A stretch of DNA of 64,000 bases from Flavobacteriaceae bacterium (GCA_018646605.1 JABGUL010000039.1:1-64000); one strand, 5' to 3'; shown: positions 44,094 to 53,226, counted from the first letter of the stretch. The notes: a model not told the origin generated them from the letters alone. Made by a program: numbers and translations.

Positions 44094-44109
44094 TGTCTAA
44101 TTTTAGACA
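44094..44109. promoter_or_regulatory. candidate operator: 16-bp inverted repeat between divergent sugar-oxidation operons
   Basis: TGTCTAA-TT-TTAGACA, with perfect 7-bp arms and a 2-nt spacer. It sits in the 127-nt region between the GMC operon and the isomerase/MFS operon, placed to affect both. No regulator gene lies in the locus. Confidence 0.4.
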
Positions 44110-44141
44110 TATAATTTCTGTTAAAGTTTAAATCAAACCAA

Positions 44142-45116
44142 ATGAAACAAAATAAATTTATCAAGTCAATTGGACTCATCGTACTCGCTATTACAGTTCT
44201 CAACAGTGTTGTAGCCTGCAAAAATATTCCAAAAAAAAAAGTTGAAAATAAAACTCCCTTTTTCAAACTTTCTTTAGCGCAATGGTCATTTCATCGTGCT
44301 TTTCGTTCTGGGGACACTTCTCCTTATGAATTTGCAAAAATGGCTCATGAATTAGGTTTTGAAGGATTAGAATATGTAAGTGCACTCTATCCAGATGTCA
44401 TGAACAGTGAAGACAAACCAGCAGCAATACAAAATTTCGTTTCTAGAAATAATGCCCATGCAGCAGAATATAAAATGCAAAATGTATTAATTATGGTTGA
44501 CTCTGAAGGAGATTTATCAAGCTCCAATGAAGAAGCGAGAATGACAGCCATTGAAAATCATAAGCTATGGATCAAGGCAGCTCATGACATGAAATGTACT
44601 TCGGTTCGCTTGAATCTTTATGGGGAAAAAGATCCTGATAAATGGATTGAAAATTCAATCAAAAGTTTGGCTGTGTTGAGCGATTATGCAGCACCACTTA
44701 ACATTAATGTGATTGTAGAAAATCATGGGCGAATTACTTCAAATGTTCCTCTTTTGATGCAAGCTATCAATGGTTCTCAAAAATCTAATTGTGGAACCCT
44801 CCCTGATTTTGGAAATTTCTGTATTGCAGAAGAAGGATACGGTTCTGTATTTGATGGCAGTTGTAAAGAAATTTATGATTTCTACAAAGGAGTCACTGAG
44901 ATGATGCCTAGAGCCTTTGGGGTGAGTGCTAAATCAAACGACTTTGATGCCGAAGGAAATGAAACCACTCTTGACTTCATGAAACTTATGACCATTGTTA
45001 AAGAAGCAGGGTATACCGGATTTGTGGGAGTAGAATATGAAGGATTTCGTCTTTCTGAAAAAGAAGGAATAATTGCTACTAAAAAATTATTGGAAACGAT
45101 CGGTGCTAAACTTTAG
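44142..45116 (+). CDS. sugar phosphate isomerase/epimerase-fold protein, lipoprotein
   Basis: 324 residues. A signal peptide with lipobox ends at Cys26 (NSVVAC), then a xylose-isomerase-like TIM barrel (AP endonuclease 2 fold) starts FKLSLAQWSFHRAF. Candidate metal ligands: Glu in VIVENHGR, Asp in TLPDFGNF, Glu in GVEYEGF. An exported member fits a periplasmic step such as isomerising or cleaving a 3-keto sugar. First gene of the operon divergent from the GMC dehydrogenase; the MFS gene follows after 2 nt. Confidence 0.85.
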   Translation: MKQNKFIKSIGLIVLAITVLNSVVACKNIPKKKVENKTPFFKLSLAQWSFHRAFRSGDTSPYEFAKMAHELGFEGLEYVSALYPDVMNSEDKPAAIQNFVSRNNAHAAEYKMQNVLIMVDSEGDLSSSNEEARMTAIENHKLWIKAAHDMKCTSVRLNLYGEKDPDKWIENSIKSLAVLSDYAAPLNINVIVENHGRITSNVPLLMQAINGSQKSNCGTLPDFGNFCIAEEGYGSVFDGSCKEIYDFYKGVTEMMPRAFGVSAKSNDFDAEGNETTLDFMKLMTIVKEAGYTGFVGVEYEGFRLSEKEGIIATKKLLETIGAKL

Positions 45117-45118
45117 TA

Positions 45119-46330
45119 ATGGTTTTAAAAACTAGGATTCAGCTCTCTTTTTTATTCTTTCTAGAATTTTTTATTTGGGGTGCTTGGTTTGTTACAATGG
45201 GTACTTTTCTTTCAAAAGAATTTAGTGCCAGCGGAGGACAACTTGCGATGGCATATGAAACCCAATCTATAGGTGCTATTATTGCCCCCTTCATTATTGG
45301 GCTAATTGCAGATCGGTATTTTGAAGCACAAAAAATTTTAGGCGTTTTACATCTTATGGGGAGTGGTCTGTTATATTTCGCTGCAAGTGCTGAAAGTTTC
45401 ACCTTGTTTTATCCCTACATATTTATATATATGCTTTTATACATGCCGACTTTAGCTCTAGCAAATTCTGTAGCTTTCCATCAAATGAAAAACCCCTCAA
45501 AAGAGTTTGCACCAATTCGGGTTTTGGGAAGTTTAGGCTGGATTATCGCAGGACTTACAATAGGTTATTTCGCTTGGGAGGGGAAAGCAGTTTTACAATA
45601 CACTTTTTATATGGCTGCTACCGCATCACTTTTGATGGGTATTTTTAGTTTTACTTTACCAAAAACTCCACCTAAAGCAGATCGCCAAAAGAAAATTACA
45701 TTGCGAGAAATTCTTGGTCTAGATGCTCTGGCGATGCTAAAAGATCGCGGTTTTCTGTTTTTCTTTATTGCCTCTATTTTAGTTTGTATTCCACTGGCGT
45801 TTTACTACCAGCATGCAAATCAATTTTTGAATGAGTTAGGAATGAAAGCTGCTGCTTCTAAAATGATTATGGGGCAAATTTCTGAAGTCCTATTTCTATT
45901 ACTCCTCCCTATTTTCCTAAAAAGATATGGCGTCAAAAACGCACTGATAGTAGGTATTTTAGCTTGGGGCTTACGCTATTTGTTATTTGCTTTTGGTAAT
46001 GTTGGAGAACAAACCTGGATGCTCCTTTTTGGTATAATTCTGCATGGTGTTTGTTACGATTTCTTTTTTGTTTCTGGACAAATATATACTGATTTTAAAG
46101 CCGGAGAAAAATTCAAGAGTGCTGCGCAAGGACTAATCACTTTAGCCACCTATGGCGTTGGAATGCTCATTGGATTCAGATTTGCTGGATGGCTAACGGA
46201 TCAATATGCCATAGAGGGTGGACATTTATGGAGAGAAATATGGGTTCAACCCGCAATTTTTTCTTTTATTGTACTTATTCTTTTTCTACTATTTTTTAAA
46301 AATGAAACCATTAAAATTAAAACACTATGA
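45119..46330 (+). CDS. MFS transporter, nucleoside:H+ symporter-like
   Basis: 403 residues, 12 membrane helices. The start LSFLFFLEFFIWGAWFVTMGTFL and GLIADRYFEAQKIL are typical of the nucleoside H+ symporter (NupG/XapB-like) branch of MFS. In this operon, between sugar isomerases and a Gfo/Idh/MocA enzyme, it probably imports a sugar derivative across the inner membrane. It overlaps the next gene by 4 nt (ATGA). Confidence 0.88.
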   Translation: MVLKTRIQLSFLFFLEFFIWGAWFVTMGTFLSKEFSASGGQLAMAYETQSIGAIIAPFIIGLIADRYFEAQKILGVLHLMGSGLLYFAASAESFTLFYPYIFIYMLLYMPTLALANSVAFHQMKNPSKEFAPIRVLGSLGWIIAGLTIGYFAWEGKAVLQYTFYMAATASLLMGIFSFTLPKTPPKADRQKKITLREILGLDALAMLKDRGFLFFFIASILVCIPLAFYYQHANQFLNELGMKAAASKMIMGQISEVLFLLLLPIFLKRYGVKNALIVGILAWGLRYLLFAFGNVGEQTWMLLFGIILHGVCYDFFFVSGQIYTDFKAGEKFKSAAQGLITLATYGVGMLIGFRFAGWLTDQYAIEGGHLWREIWVQPAIFSFIVLILFLLFFKNETIKIKTL

Positions 46331-47466
46331 GTAAAATAAGACTAGGCGTTCTAGGCGGTGGCGGAGACTCTCTTATTGGAGTTCTTCATCGGGTAGCTTC
46401 AAATATGTATGACCGTTATGAAATTACCGGGGGGGTCTTTAATCCCAATTATGAGGAAAATATAAAATTCGCCAAACACATTGGGGTAAATACAGATAGA
46501 GTCTATGTTGATTTTGATACTTTTATCGAAGAAGAAATTAAAAAACCCGAAGGTGAGCGTATCGAAGTGGTATCCATTTTAACTCCCAATTTCCTTCATT
46601 TTCCTATGGCCAAAAAACTTTTGGAAAATGGCTTTAATGTCATTTGTGAAAAACCTATGACAACATCTTATGCAGAGGCAAAAGAATTAGAGACATTACA
46701 AAAAAAGCATAATGCAATTTTTGCTGTCACATACACTTATACAGGCTATCCTATGGTTCGTCATATGAAACATATGATTGCTGAGGGTGAAATAGGAGCC
46801 GTCCAAAAAGTAGACATACAATATTATCAAGGATGGATCAATCCGGTAATCCATGACCCAGAAGTACGTAAAACAGTATGGAGATTAGATCCTAAAAAAG
46901 CGGGGATCAGCTCATGTATTGGTGATATTGGAACCCATGCTTTTCAGATGGTTGAATATCTAACCGGACAAGAAGTCAAATCTGTTCTTGCCGATTTAAA
47001 CAACTTGTATGAAGATAATACCCTGGACATTGACGGAACTATTTTAGTCCGTTTTTCTGACACCTTTAAAGGAGTATTAAGAGCGAGTCAGATTGCTACA
47101 GGTGAAGAAAATAATCTAACAGTCGCTATTTATGGAACAAAAGGAGCTTATAAATGGGAACAAGAAAATCCTAATTTTTTATATCATTTAAAAGACGATG
47201 AACCTCGACGCGTTATAAAACCAGGAAATGCCTATGTCTCTGATGTAGCTGCTGATGGAACAAAATTACCTGGAGGTCATCCCGAAGGAATTTTTGACGC
47301 TATGGGAAATATATACAAAGGGGTAGCAAAAGCCTTACGAGGAGAAACCGCCTTTAAGGGTGAATTTCCTACAATGCACGAGGGAGTAAGAGGGATGCTA
47401 TTTATTGAAAAAGTTGTTGAATCACATAAAAACGGAAATATATGGCAAAGCATGGAGAACGAATGA
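46327..47466 (+). CDS. Gfo/Idh/MocA-family oxidoreductase
   Basis: 379 residues. The N-terminal Rossmann LGVLGGGGDSLIGVLHR and EKPMTTSYAEAKELE with the catalytic Lys of the EKP motif, then DIGTHAFQMVEYLTG of the C-terminal domain. NAD(P)-dependent sugar or cyclitol dehydrogenase, cytoplasmic (no signal). Here it could reduce a 3-keto sugar back to a normal sugar after import. It overlaps the following isomerase by 4 nt (ATGA). Confidence 0.9.
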   Translation: MSKIRLGVLGGGGDSLIGVLHRVASNMYDRYEITGGVFNPNYEENIKFAKHIGVNTDRVYVDFDTFIEEEIKKPEGERIEVVSILTPNFLHFPMAKKLLENGFNVICEKPMTTSYAEAKELETLQKKHNAIFAVTYTYTGYPMVRHMKHMIAEGEIGAVQKVDIQYYQGWINPVIHDPEVRKTVWRLDPKKAGISSCIGDIGTHAFQMVEYLTGQEVKSVLADLNNLYEDNTLDIDGTILVRFSDTFKGVLRASQIATGEENNLTVAIYGTKGAYKWEQENPNFLYHLKDDEPRRVIKPGNAYVSDVAADGTKLPGGHPEGIFDAMGNIYKGVAKALRGETAFKGEFPTMHEGVRGMLFIEKVVESHKNGNIWQSMENE

Positions 47467-48515
47467 AAACTATAAAAGGTCCTGGTATTTTTCTAGCACA
47501 ATTCGTAGATAGCCAAGCACCCTTTAACAGTCTTGATGGTATGTGTAAGTGGGCAGCGGATTTAGGATACAGAGGTATCCAAATACCAACTTGGGAAACA
47601 TTTCTAATTGACCTAGATAAAGCCGCAGAAAGTCAAACCTACTGTGATGAATTAAAAGGAAAGATTAATTCTTATGGTTTAGAGATTACAGAACTTTCTA
47701 CACATCTTCAGGGTCAGCTCGTGGCAGTTCATTCAGCCTATGATTTAATGTTTGACAACTTCGCCCCTGAACCCTTAAGAAAAAACCCTAAGGCAAGAAC
47801 GGAATGGGCAATAGAAACGATGAAAAAAGCAGCTATTGCAAGTAAACGCCTAGGACTAAAAACCCACGCCACCTTTTCAGGTGCCTTACTGTGGCATACT
47901 TGGCATCCTTGGCCTCAGAGACCCCAAGGACTTGTTGAGCTTGGCTTCGCTGAATTAGCAAAACGATGGAAACCTATTCTAGATGTCTTTGATGACAATG
48001 GTGTAGATGTATGTTATGAAATACATCCTGGAGAAGACTTACATGATGGGGTCACTTTTGAGCGATTTTTAGAAGCTACAGGAAATCATAAACGAGTCAA
48101 TATTTTGTATGATCCTAGCCATTTTGTTTTACAACAATTGGACTATATTGAATATATAGATCATTACCATCAATTCATTAAATCATTCCACGTGAAAGAT
48201 TCAGAATTTAAACCTAATGGCAAAAAAGGAGCCTTTGGAGGATATGGAGATTGGATTGACCGCGCAGGTCGCTATCGCTCTCCAGGTGATGGACAGATTG
48301 ATTTCAAAACTATCTTTACAAAACTAACAGAATATGGGTGTGATGTATGGGCAGTAATGGAATGGGAGTGCTGCATCAAAAGTCCCGAGCAAGGCGCTAG
48401 AGAAGGAGCTTCATTTATCCAAAATCACATTATAGAAGCTACAGAAAAAACCTTTGATGATTTTGCCGGAGGTACTATCGACGAACAACACTTGCGTAAC
48501 ATATTAAACCTTTAA
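47463..48515 (+). CDS. sugar phosphate isomerase/epimerase-fold protein, cytoplasmic
   Basis: 350 residues from the ATG at 47463, whose ATGA overlaps the Gfo/Idh stop; an ATG seven codons upstream is also open but less likely. TIM barrel of the xylose-isomerase type with metal ligands visible: Glu in VCYEIHPGED, Asp in ILYDPSHF, His in FHVKDSE, Glu in VMEWECC. No signal peptide, unlike its paralogue at 44142. Likely works with the Gfo/Idh enzyme on imported sugar. Confidence 0.88.
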   Translation: MKTIKGPGIFLAQFVDSQAPFNSLDGMCKWAADLGYRGIQIPTWETFLIDLDKAAESQTYCDELKGKINSYGLEITELSTHLQGQLVAVHSAYDLMFDNFAPEPLRKNPKARTEWAIETMKKAAIASKRLGLKTHATFSGALLWHTWHPWPQRPQGLVELGFAELAKRWKPILDVFDDNGVDVCYEIHPGEDLHDGVTFERFLEATGNHKRVNILYDPSHFVLQQLDYIEYIDHYHQFIKSFHVKDSEFKPNGKKGAFGGYGDWIDRAGRYRSPGDGQIDFKTIFTKLTEYGCDVWAVMEWECCIKSPEQGAREGASFIQNHIIEATEKTFDDFAGGTIDEQHLRNILNL

Positions 48516-48533
48516 CACTTTAAACAAAACTTT

Positions 48534-49262
48534 ATGAAAAAAATATTTTTAGCTCTATTGACACTTGGATTAATGACCGGTAGTGCACCACTAAAAGAAA
48601 AAACTGTACCCACAGTTGATGCAAAATGGGAATCACTATTCGATGGTGAAACTCTTAATGGTTGGCATCGTTTCAATCGTATGGGAGTTACCCCTATATG
48701 GACAGCCAAAGATGGAGTACTTACCTTTGATCCTGAACTGCTTCCCAAAGGAGATTATATTCATGATATTGTAACCGACAACACCTATAAAAGTTTTCAA
48801 TTGTCAATAGAATGGAATATCTCTGAAGGAGGTAACAGTGGAATTTTTTGGGGAGTTCAAGAGGGAGAAAATCATAACAAACCCTATTCAACAGGTCCAG
48901 AAATCCAAGTATTAGATAACGAAAGACATCCTGATGCTAAAGCAAATCCAAAATTTCACCAAGCAGGTGCACTATATGACATGGTTCAGCCTTCTAAAGA
49001 TGTCTGTAAGCCCGCGGGTGAATGGAATCATGTGCTCCTTACAATAGACCATAATAAAAATGAAGGAAGTGTTGAGTTAAATGGTACTAAAATTGTTGAA
49101 TTTCCATTAAGTGGAGAAGAATGGGACACTATGGTTGCCAACTCAAAATTCAATGATAAGTGTGACTTCAAGCGTTTTGGAAAAATGAAATCTGGTAAAA
49201 TTGGTTTACAAGATCATGGCAACAAAGTGTCTTTTAGAAACATCAAAATTCGTAAACTTTAA
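48534..49262 (+). CDS. DUF1080 (3-keto-disaccharide hydrolase family) protein, secreted
   Basis: 242 residues, with a signal peptide (MKKIFLALLTLGLMTGSA). The body is a concanavalin-like jelly roll with hallmark DUF1080 text: ESLFDGETLNGWHRF, FQLSIEWNISEGGNSGIFWG, GPEIQVLDNERHPDA and GKIGLQDHGNKVSFRNIKI. Members of this family (PF06439) act on 3-keto-glycosides. Last gene of the sugar operon; yicC follows after 10 nt. It supports reading the whole locus as a 3-keto-glycoside pathway. Confidence 0.9.
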   Translation: MKKIFLALLTLGLMTGSAPLKEKTVPTVDAKWESLFDGETLNGWHRFNRMGVTPIWTAKDGVLTFDPELLPKGDYIHDIVTDNTYKSFQLSIEWNISEGGNSGIFWGVQEGENHNKPYSTGPEIQVLDNERHPDAKANPKFHQAGALYDMVQPSKDVCKPAGEWNHVLLTIDHNKNEGSVELNGTKIVEFPLSGEEWDTMVANSKFNDKCDFKRFGKMKSGKIGLQDHGNKVSFRNIKIRKL

Positions 49263-49272
49263 GTTATAAAAT

Positions 49273-50130
49273 ATGATCCTATCCATGACGGGTTTTGGTA
49301 AAACCGAAACCCAATGGGAAGATAAAAACCTCAGTGTTGAGATTCGTTCCTTAAATAGTAAAAATGCTGATATAAATCTAAGAACTCCCTCGTATTTAAG
49401 AGAAATGGATACGGAAATCCGAAAGCGTATCGCTCAACAATTGCATCGAGGAAAAATAGACTTAAATATATTCATTGAATTTAATGGTCAAAATGCACCC
49501 TCAACAATTAATACCTCTGTTGTAAAATCTTATATCGGTCAGCTTAAAGAAATTGGAGACGTTTCTGAAAATGAAATGATGGCTATCGCCATGCGTTTAC
49601 CTGATACCTTGTCCTCAGAACGAGAAACGTTACAAGAAGTTGAAAAAGAAGCGATTTTTAATCTATTAAACCAAGTCATAAAAGACATTGAAAGCTATAG
49701 AAGAGATGAAGGTAAGGCGCTTGAAAAGGATTTTTTGAAACGGATTGATCTCATTGAGGGACATCTCACATCTGTTATTAAAATTGATCCAGAGAGAAGT
49801 GATAAAATAGAACAAAAACTTCGTTCTGCACTAGACGATTTAAAAATTGAAGTGGATACCAATCGTTTTGAACAAGAATTGATTTTTTATCTTGAAAAGT
49901 TTGACATTACCGAAGAAAAGGTTCGCCTTAAAAATCATTTAGACTATTTTAAAGAAGTTATGAAGAATGATTTCCCTAATGGTAAAAAATTAGGCTTTAT
50001 TGCTCAAGAAATGGGTCGCGAAATCAATACCATTGGATCAAAAGCGAATCATGCTGAACTGCAAAAAGTTGTTGTTCAAATGAAAGATGAATTGGAGAAA
50101 ATAAAAGAACAACTATTAAACGTACTCTAA
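49273..50130 (+). CDS. YicC-family endoribonuclease
   Basis: 285 residues. N-terminal MTGFGKTETQWEDKNLSVEIRSLNSK and C-terminal KLGFIAQEMGREINTIGSKANHAEL are the two YicC signatures. YicC proteins are endoribonucleases implicated in small-RNA turnover. It heads the yicC-gmk-nadD group; its TAA stop is immediately followed by the gmk TTG start after one base. Confidence 0.93.
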   Translation: MILSMTGFGKTETQWEDKNLSVEIRSLNSKNADINLRTPSYLREMDTEIRKRIAQQLHRGKIDLNIFIEFNGQNAPSTINTSVVKSYIGQLKEIGDVSENEMMAIAMRLPDTLSSERETLQEVEKEAIFNLLNQVIKDIESYRRDEGKALEKDFLKRIDLIEGHLTSVIKIDPERSDKIEQKLRSALDDLKIEVDTNRFEQELIFYLEKFDITEEKVRLKNHLDYFKEVMKNDFPNGKKLGFIAQEMGREINTIGSKANHAELQKVVVQMKDELEKIKEQLLNVL

Positions 50131-50131
50131 A

Positions 50132-50701
50132 TTGAATTCAGGGAAACTCATCGTCTTTTCTGCCCCTTCAGGAAGTGGTAAAACCACTTTGGTTCACCAT
50201 TTACTATCCCAAACCCTTCCTCTAGGATTTTCAATTTCTGCAACTTCAAGAAAACCACGCGGACAAGAAGAAGACGGGGTCGATTATTATTTTCTGAGCG
50301 CTTCTGAATTTCAGATGAAAATCGAAGAAAAAGCATTTTTGGAATACGAAGAAGTATACCAAAACACTTTTTATGGGACGTATACATCAGAGCTGGAACG
50401 ACTATGGGCAGAGGGAAAACAAGTTCTGTTTGACATTGATGTAGTGGGGGGAATAAACATTAAAAAGCAGTATCCAGATCAAACCCTTGCAATTTTTGTA
50501 AAACCTCCTTCTTTAAATGAACTTGAAGATCGCCTCAGAAAACGCGGAACTGATAGCGAAGAAAAAATTAAAGAGCGCTTGGAAAAAGCAAAAATAGAAA
50601 TTGAATATGCCACGCAATTCGATTATTGTTTAATCAATGAAGACATGGAAACTGCCAAGAAGGAAGTTGTTCAATTGGTTTCTGACTTCATAAATCCCTG
50701 A
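50132..50701 (+). CDS. gmk: guanylate kinase
   Basis: 189 residues. Phosphorylates GMP to GDP. P-loop APSGSGKT at 11-18, GMP-binding SATSRKPRGQEEDGVDYYF and YEEVYQNTFYGT, lid RLRKRGTDSEEKIKERL. It begins with TTG at 50132, one base after the yicC stop; the conserved P-loop position supports this non-ATG start. nadD follows after 20 nt. Confidence 0.95.
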   Translation: MNSGKLIVFSAPSGSGKTTLVHHLLSQTLPLGFSISATSRKPRGQEEDGVDYYFLSASEFQMKIEEKAFLEYEEVYQNTFYGTYTSELERLWAEGKQVLFDIDVVGGINIKKQYPDQTLAIFVKPPSLNELEDRLRKRGTDSEEKIKERLEKAKIEIEYATQFDYCLINEDMETAKKEVVQLVSDFINP

Positions 50702-50721
50702 GGGATACCTACCTTTACCCT

Positions 50722-51303
50722 GTGAAAAAAATTGGTTTGTATTTTGGAACCTTTAATCCGATTCATAAAGGACATCTGGCTTTAGGTATATACTTTGCTG
50801 AGCAAACAGACCTCGACCAAGTTTGGTATGTAGTGAGTCCTCAAAATCCTTTTAAAGTTGATGATTTGTTATTAGACGACCAACACCGTTTAAAAATGGT
50901 GCGCCTTGCATTAGAAGATGAGCCTAAGCTGACCGCTAGCGATATTGAATTCTCTCTTCCCAAACCCAATTATACCATCCATACTCTGGAACATTTAGTT
51001 CAAATCCATCCCGAACAACAATTTGTGCTATTGATGGGAGAGGATAATCTTGTTCATTTTGATCGGTGGAAACATCATGAACGTATTTTAGAACGCGTTG
51101 AGGTTTATGTATACCCTAGACAACATGAGAGTTTTCCTCCTACAGCTTTATTAAATCATGAAAAAGTGAAATTAATAGATGCTCCCAAGCTTGAGTATAC
51201 CTCTACTGCAGTAAGGGAAATCTTAAAAAAAGGGGGAAGTGTTGAAGCCTTTATCCCCAATGCCAGTTGGGTTTATATGGAGAAAAAGGGGTTTTATAAA
51301 TAA
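50722..51303 (+). CDS. nadD: nicotinate-nucleotide adenylyltransferase
   Basis: 193 residues. Transfers AMP to nicotinate mononucleotide in NAD synthesis. Nucleotidyltransferase motif GTFNPIHKGHL near the N-terminus, LLMGEDNLVHFDRW in the middle and the C-terminal YTSTAVREIL (ISSTxxR-like). The start is GTG at 50722. Last gene of yicC-gmk-nadD; a 135-nt gap to the convergent glycosyltransferase follows. Confidence 0.94.
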   Translation: MKKIGLYFGTFNPIHKGHLALGIYFAEQTDLDQVWYVVSPQNPFKVDDLLLDDQHRLKMVRLALEDEPKLTASDIEFSLPKPNYTIHTLEHLVQIHPEQQFVLLMGEDNLVHFDRWKHHERILERVEVYVYPRQHESFPPTALLNHEKVKLIDAPKLEYTSTAVREILKKGGSVEAFIPNASWVYMEKKGFYK

Positions 51304-51438
51304 AACATGTAACCTAAAAGTTGTCGTGTAAGATTATTTATTTGATCTTTTTAGGACATAAATAATAGTTTTAGAGCTTAAAACTCAATTCTAATCAAAA
51401 TGAGCTGCTAAAATCTCCTACAAAAAAAGAATGAATGT

Positions 51439-52716
51439 TCACCCGTTCATGATTTCTTCCACCAAACGTTTTGTTAAACCCTCTCGACTCCAACGCTCTA
51501 TGTTGGGAAAACTATTTTGAAGATGATCTTTTTGAGAGGCTACCTGTTCAATAAATTCTAAAATACCTTGATTATCTTGGGCTTCCAACATCTTGGCTGC
51601 TGACCCTTGGGCTATAAATTTTCCAGCTTCAGAATTTGGATCACCTATTGAGAGTACCGGGACTTCAGTCGCTATATATTCTAGAATTTTTCCTGATATC
51701 ATTTGTGTATGTGCGCCTTCAAAAATAAAATTGAGGAGAAGGTGGGCGCTTTTCATAAGTTGTATGGCCTCTCGATGGGGGATGTATCCATGAAAAATAA
51801 GTTCAATTTTAGGATATTTTAAACGTATTCCTTCAACAATCTCTTGATTAATATTACCTGCAAGAGATAATCGTACAGGAGCCTTTAGGTTACTTAAAAT
51901 CCGAAGTACAGATTCATAATCTTGATTTTGTGTCAATAAGCCCGTGTATACCACGTGAAATACTTTTTTGGTTATTATCCTTTTAATTTCCTGAAATAAC
52001 TTTGTATCATAGCCATTAGGAATTGAAATAAATTTTTGCCTTGGAGCTCTGACTCTAAGTTTATCGTGGAGTGCACCACCCACGGTAGTCAAAACACCAT
52101 CGGCAGCTTGAAGTACTTTTTTTTCTAAAGCCAAATCTTTTTGAATTGCATTTTTAGAACGATACATCTCACTATTATAAAAAATATCCGTCCAAGGATC
52201 TCTAAAGTCTACCCACCATTTTACATCAAATTGTTCTTTGAGTTGAAGTCCCGCCAAATGAGTAGAGTGTGGAGGTCCTGTGGTAACTAAATACGATATT
52301 GTTTCCTCTTTTAAGACCTTTTGAGCTGCTTTTATAGCAAACGGAATCCAACCTTTTCGTGCATCGGGAATAAAAAAGTTTCCTCGAACAAAGGCCGCAA
52401 ATTTCCCTAAAGCACTTTTTCGTTTGACTTCACCTTGAGGAATTCCTTTTTGGGAACTGCCAGTAGTCAAAAGGGAATACCAGCGTAATGGCTCCCTTGT
52501 GGTTGTTTTAATTATATGAATATCTTCAACTTCTTCCAACAAACTTTTATCCCAAACTGCATAGGAAGCTTTTCCTTCGTCAACTGTTATTACAATGGGA
52601 TCCCATCCCAACTGTTTTAGGTATTTGGCAAAATACATCCAACGCTGAACTCCAGAACCTCCAGCGGGAGGCCAATAGTAAGAAATAATCAAGATTTTTT
52701 GTGTGGGTATTTTCAC
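51439..52716 (-). CDS. GT4-type glycosyltransferase
   Basis: 425 residues from a GTG at 52716. The N-terminus KILIISYYWPPAGGSGVQRW and the C-terminal half with VYTGLLTQNQDYESVL and SGKILEYIATEVPVLSIG are those of GT-B fold, GT4-like transferases; donor and acceptor unknown. A longer frame opens at 52782 but overlaps the DUF2480 gene by 65 nt. The GTG directly after that gene's TAA (TAAGGTG) fits the domain start better. It may ride at the end of the suf operon. Confidence 0.85.
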   Translation of the reverse strand: MKIPTQKILIISYYWPPAGGSGVQRWMYFAKYLKQLGWDPIVITVDEGKASYAVWDKSLLEEVEDIHIIKTTTREPLRWYSLLTTGSSQKGIPQGEVKRKSALGKFAAFVRGNFFIPDARKGWIPFAIKAAQKVLKEETISYLVTTGPPHSTHLAGLQLKEQFDVKWWVDFRDPWTDIFYNSEMYRSKNAIQKDLALEKKVLQAADGVLTTVGGALHDKLRVRAPRQKFISIPNGYDTKLFQEIKRIITKKVFHVVYTGLLTQNQDYESVLRILSNLKAPVRLSLAGNINQEIVEGIRLKYPKIELIFHGYIPHREAIQLMKSAHLLLNFIFEGAHTQMISGKILEYIATEVPVLSIGDPNSEAGKFIAQGSAAKMLEAQDNQGILEFIEQVASQKDHLQNSFPNIERWSREGLTKRLVEEIMNG

Positions 52717-52717
52717 C

Positions 52718-53224
52718 TTATTTTTTTGCCTTCCATAAAGGTACGGAAGAACAAGCTTCCCCATAAAATAAACTTTTAGCAACCGACTGTAATCGCTGTA
52801 CTAAAAGAATGTAGGCATCTTGAGGAATTGTTTTATCCGAACACCCTTTAATCATTATGGGTTTGTCTACAAAAGGGGTTAGATCTATGTTAGAAAGCAT
52901 TTGGCGGTACAACTGTTGCTCTAAATCTTGTAAGGAACCCAAAACTACCATCTTGGCAGAATTTAAATAGGATGTCACCAATAGTGTAGCCCAAGCAGGA
53001 AGTATGGCATCTGCGCTACAGCCAAGAGCTACAAAATGTTCTGAGTATGTATTCCAATCATGTTTTTTTAAAGCTTCTCTAAACGGTTTTTCACGCAGTA
53101 GAAACCCTTGTTCTAACCATTGTGACAAATCAATAAATGTACGTGTCCCCATGGGAATATATTCCTCTAAGTCAAAATTTACAAGAACACTATTAGCTAC
53201 CTTATTGACAATTGCTTCTGCCAT
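52718..53224 (-). CDS. DUF2480 family protein
   Basis: 168 residues, soluble, matching the Bacteroidota DUF2480 family (VNKVANSVLVNFDLEEYIP at the start, MVVLGSLQDLEQQLYRQML, IMIKGCSDKTIPQDAYILL). The family is commonly found with SUF genes; function unknown. It lies 2 nt downstream of the DUF59 gene and is followed directly by the glycosyltransferase start. Confidence 0.85.
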   Translation of the reverse strand: MAEAIVNKVANSVLVNFDLEEYIPMGTRTFIDLSQWLEQGFLLREKPFREALKKHDWNTYSEHFVALGCSADAILPAWATLLVTSYLNSAKMVVLGSLQDLEQQLYRQMLSNIDLTPFVDKPIMIKGCSDKTIPQDAYILLVQRLQSVAKSLFYGEACSSVPLWKAKK

Positions 53225-53226
53225 GT

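Noticed and set aside
51367-51385. Hairpin AGTTTTA-GAGCT-TAAAACT in the nadD/glycosyltransferase gap
   Set aside because: The 7-bp stem is AT-rich and has no adjacent T-run, so it is too weak to call a terminator; nothing else is recognisable in 51304-51438.
52717-52782. Longer glycosyltransferase start at 52782
   Set aside because: It overlaps DUF2480 by 65 nt and adds residues before the conserved start of the GT-B fold; the GTG after the stop fits better.
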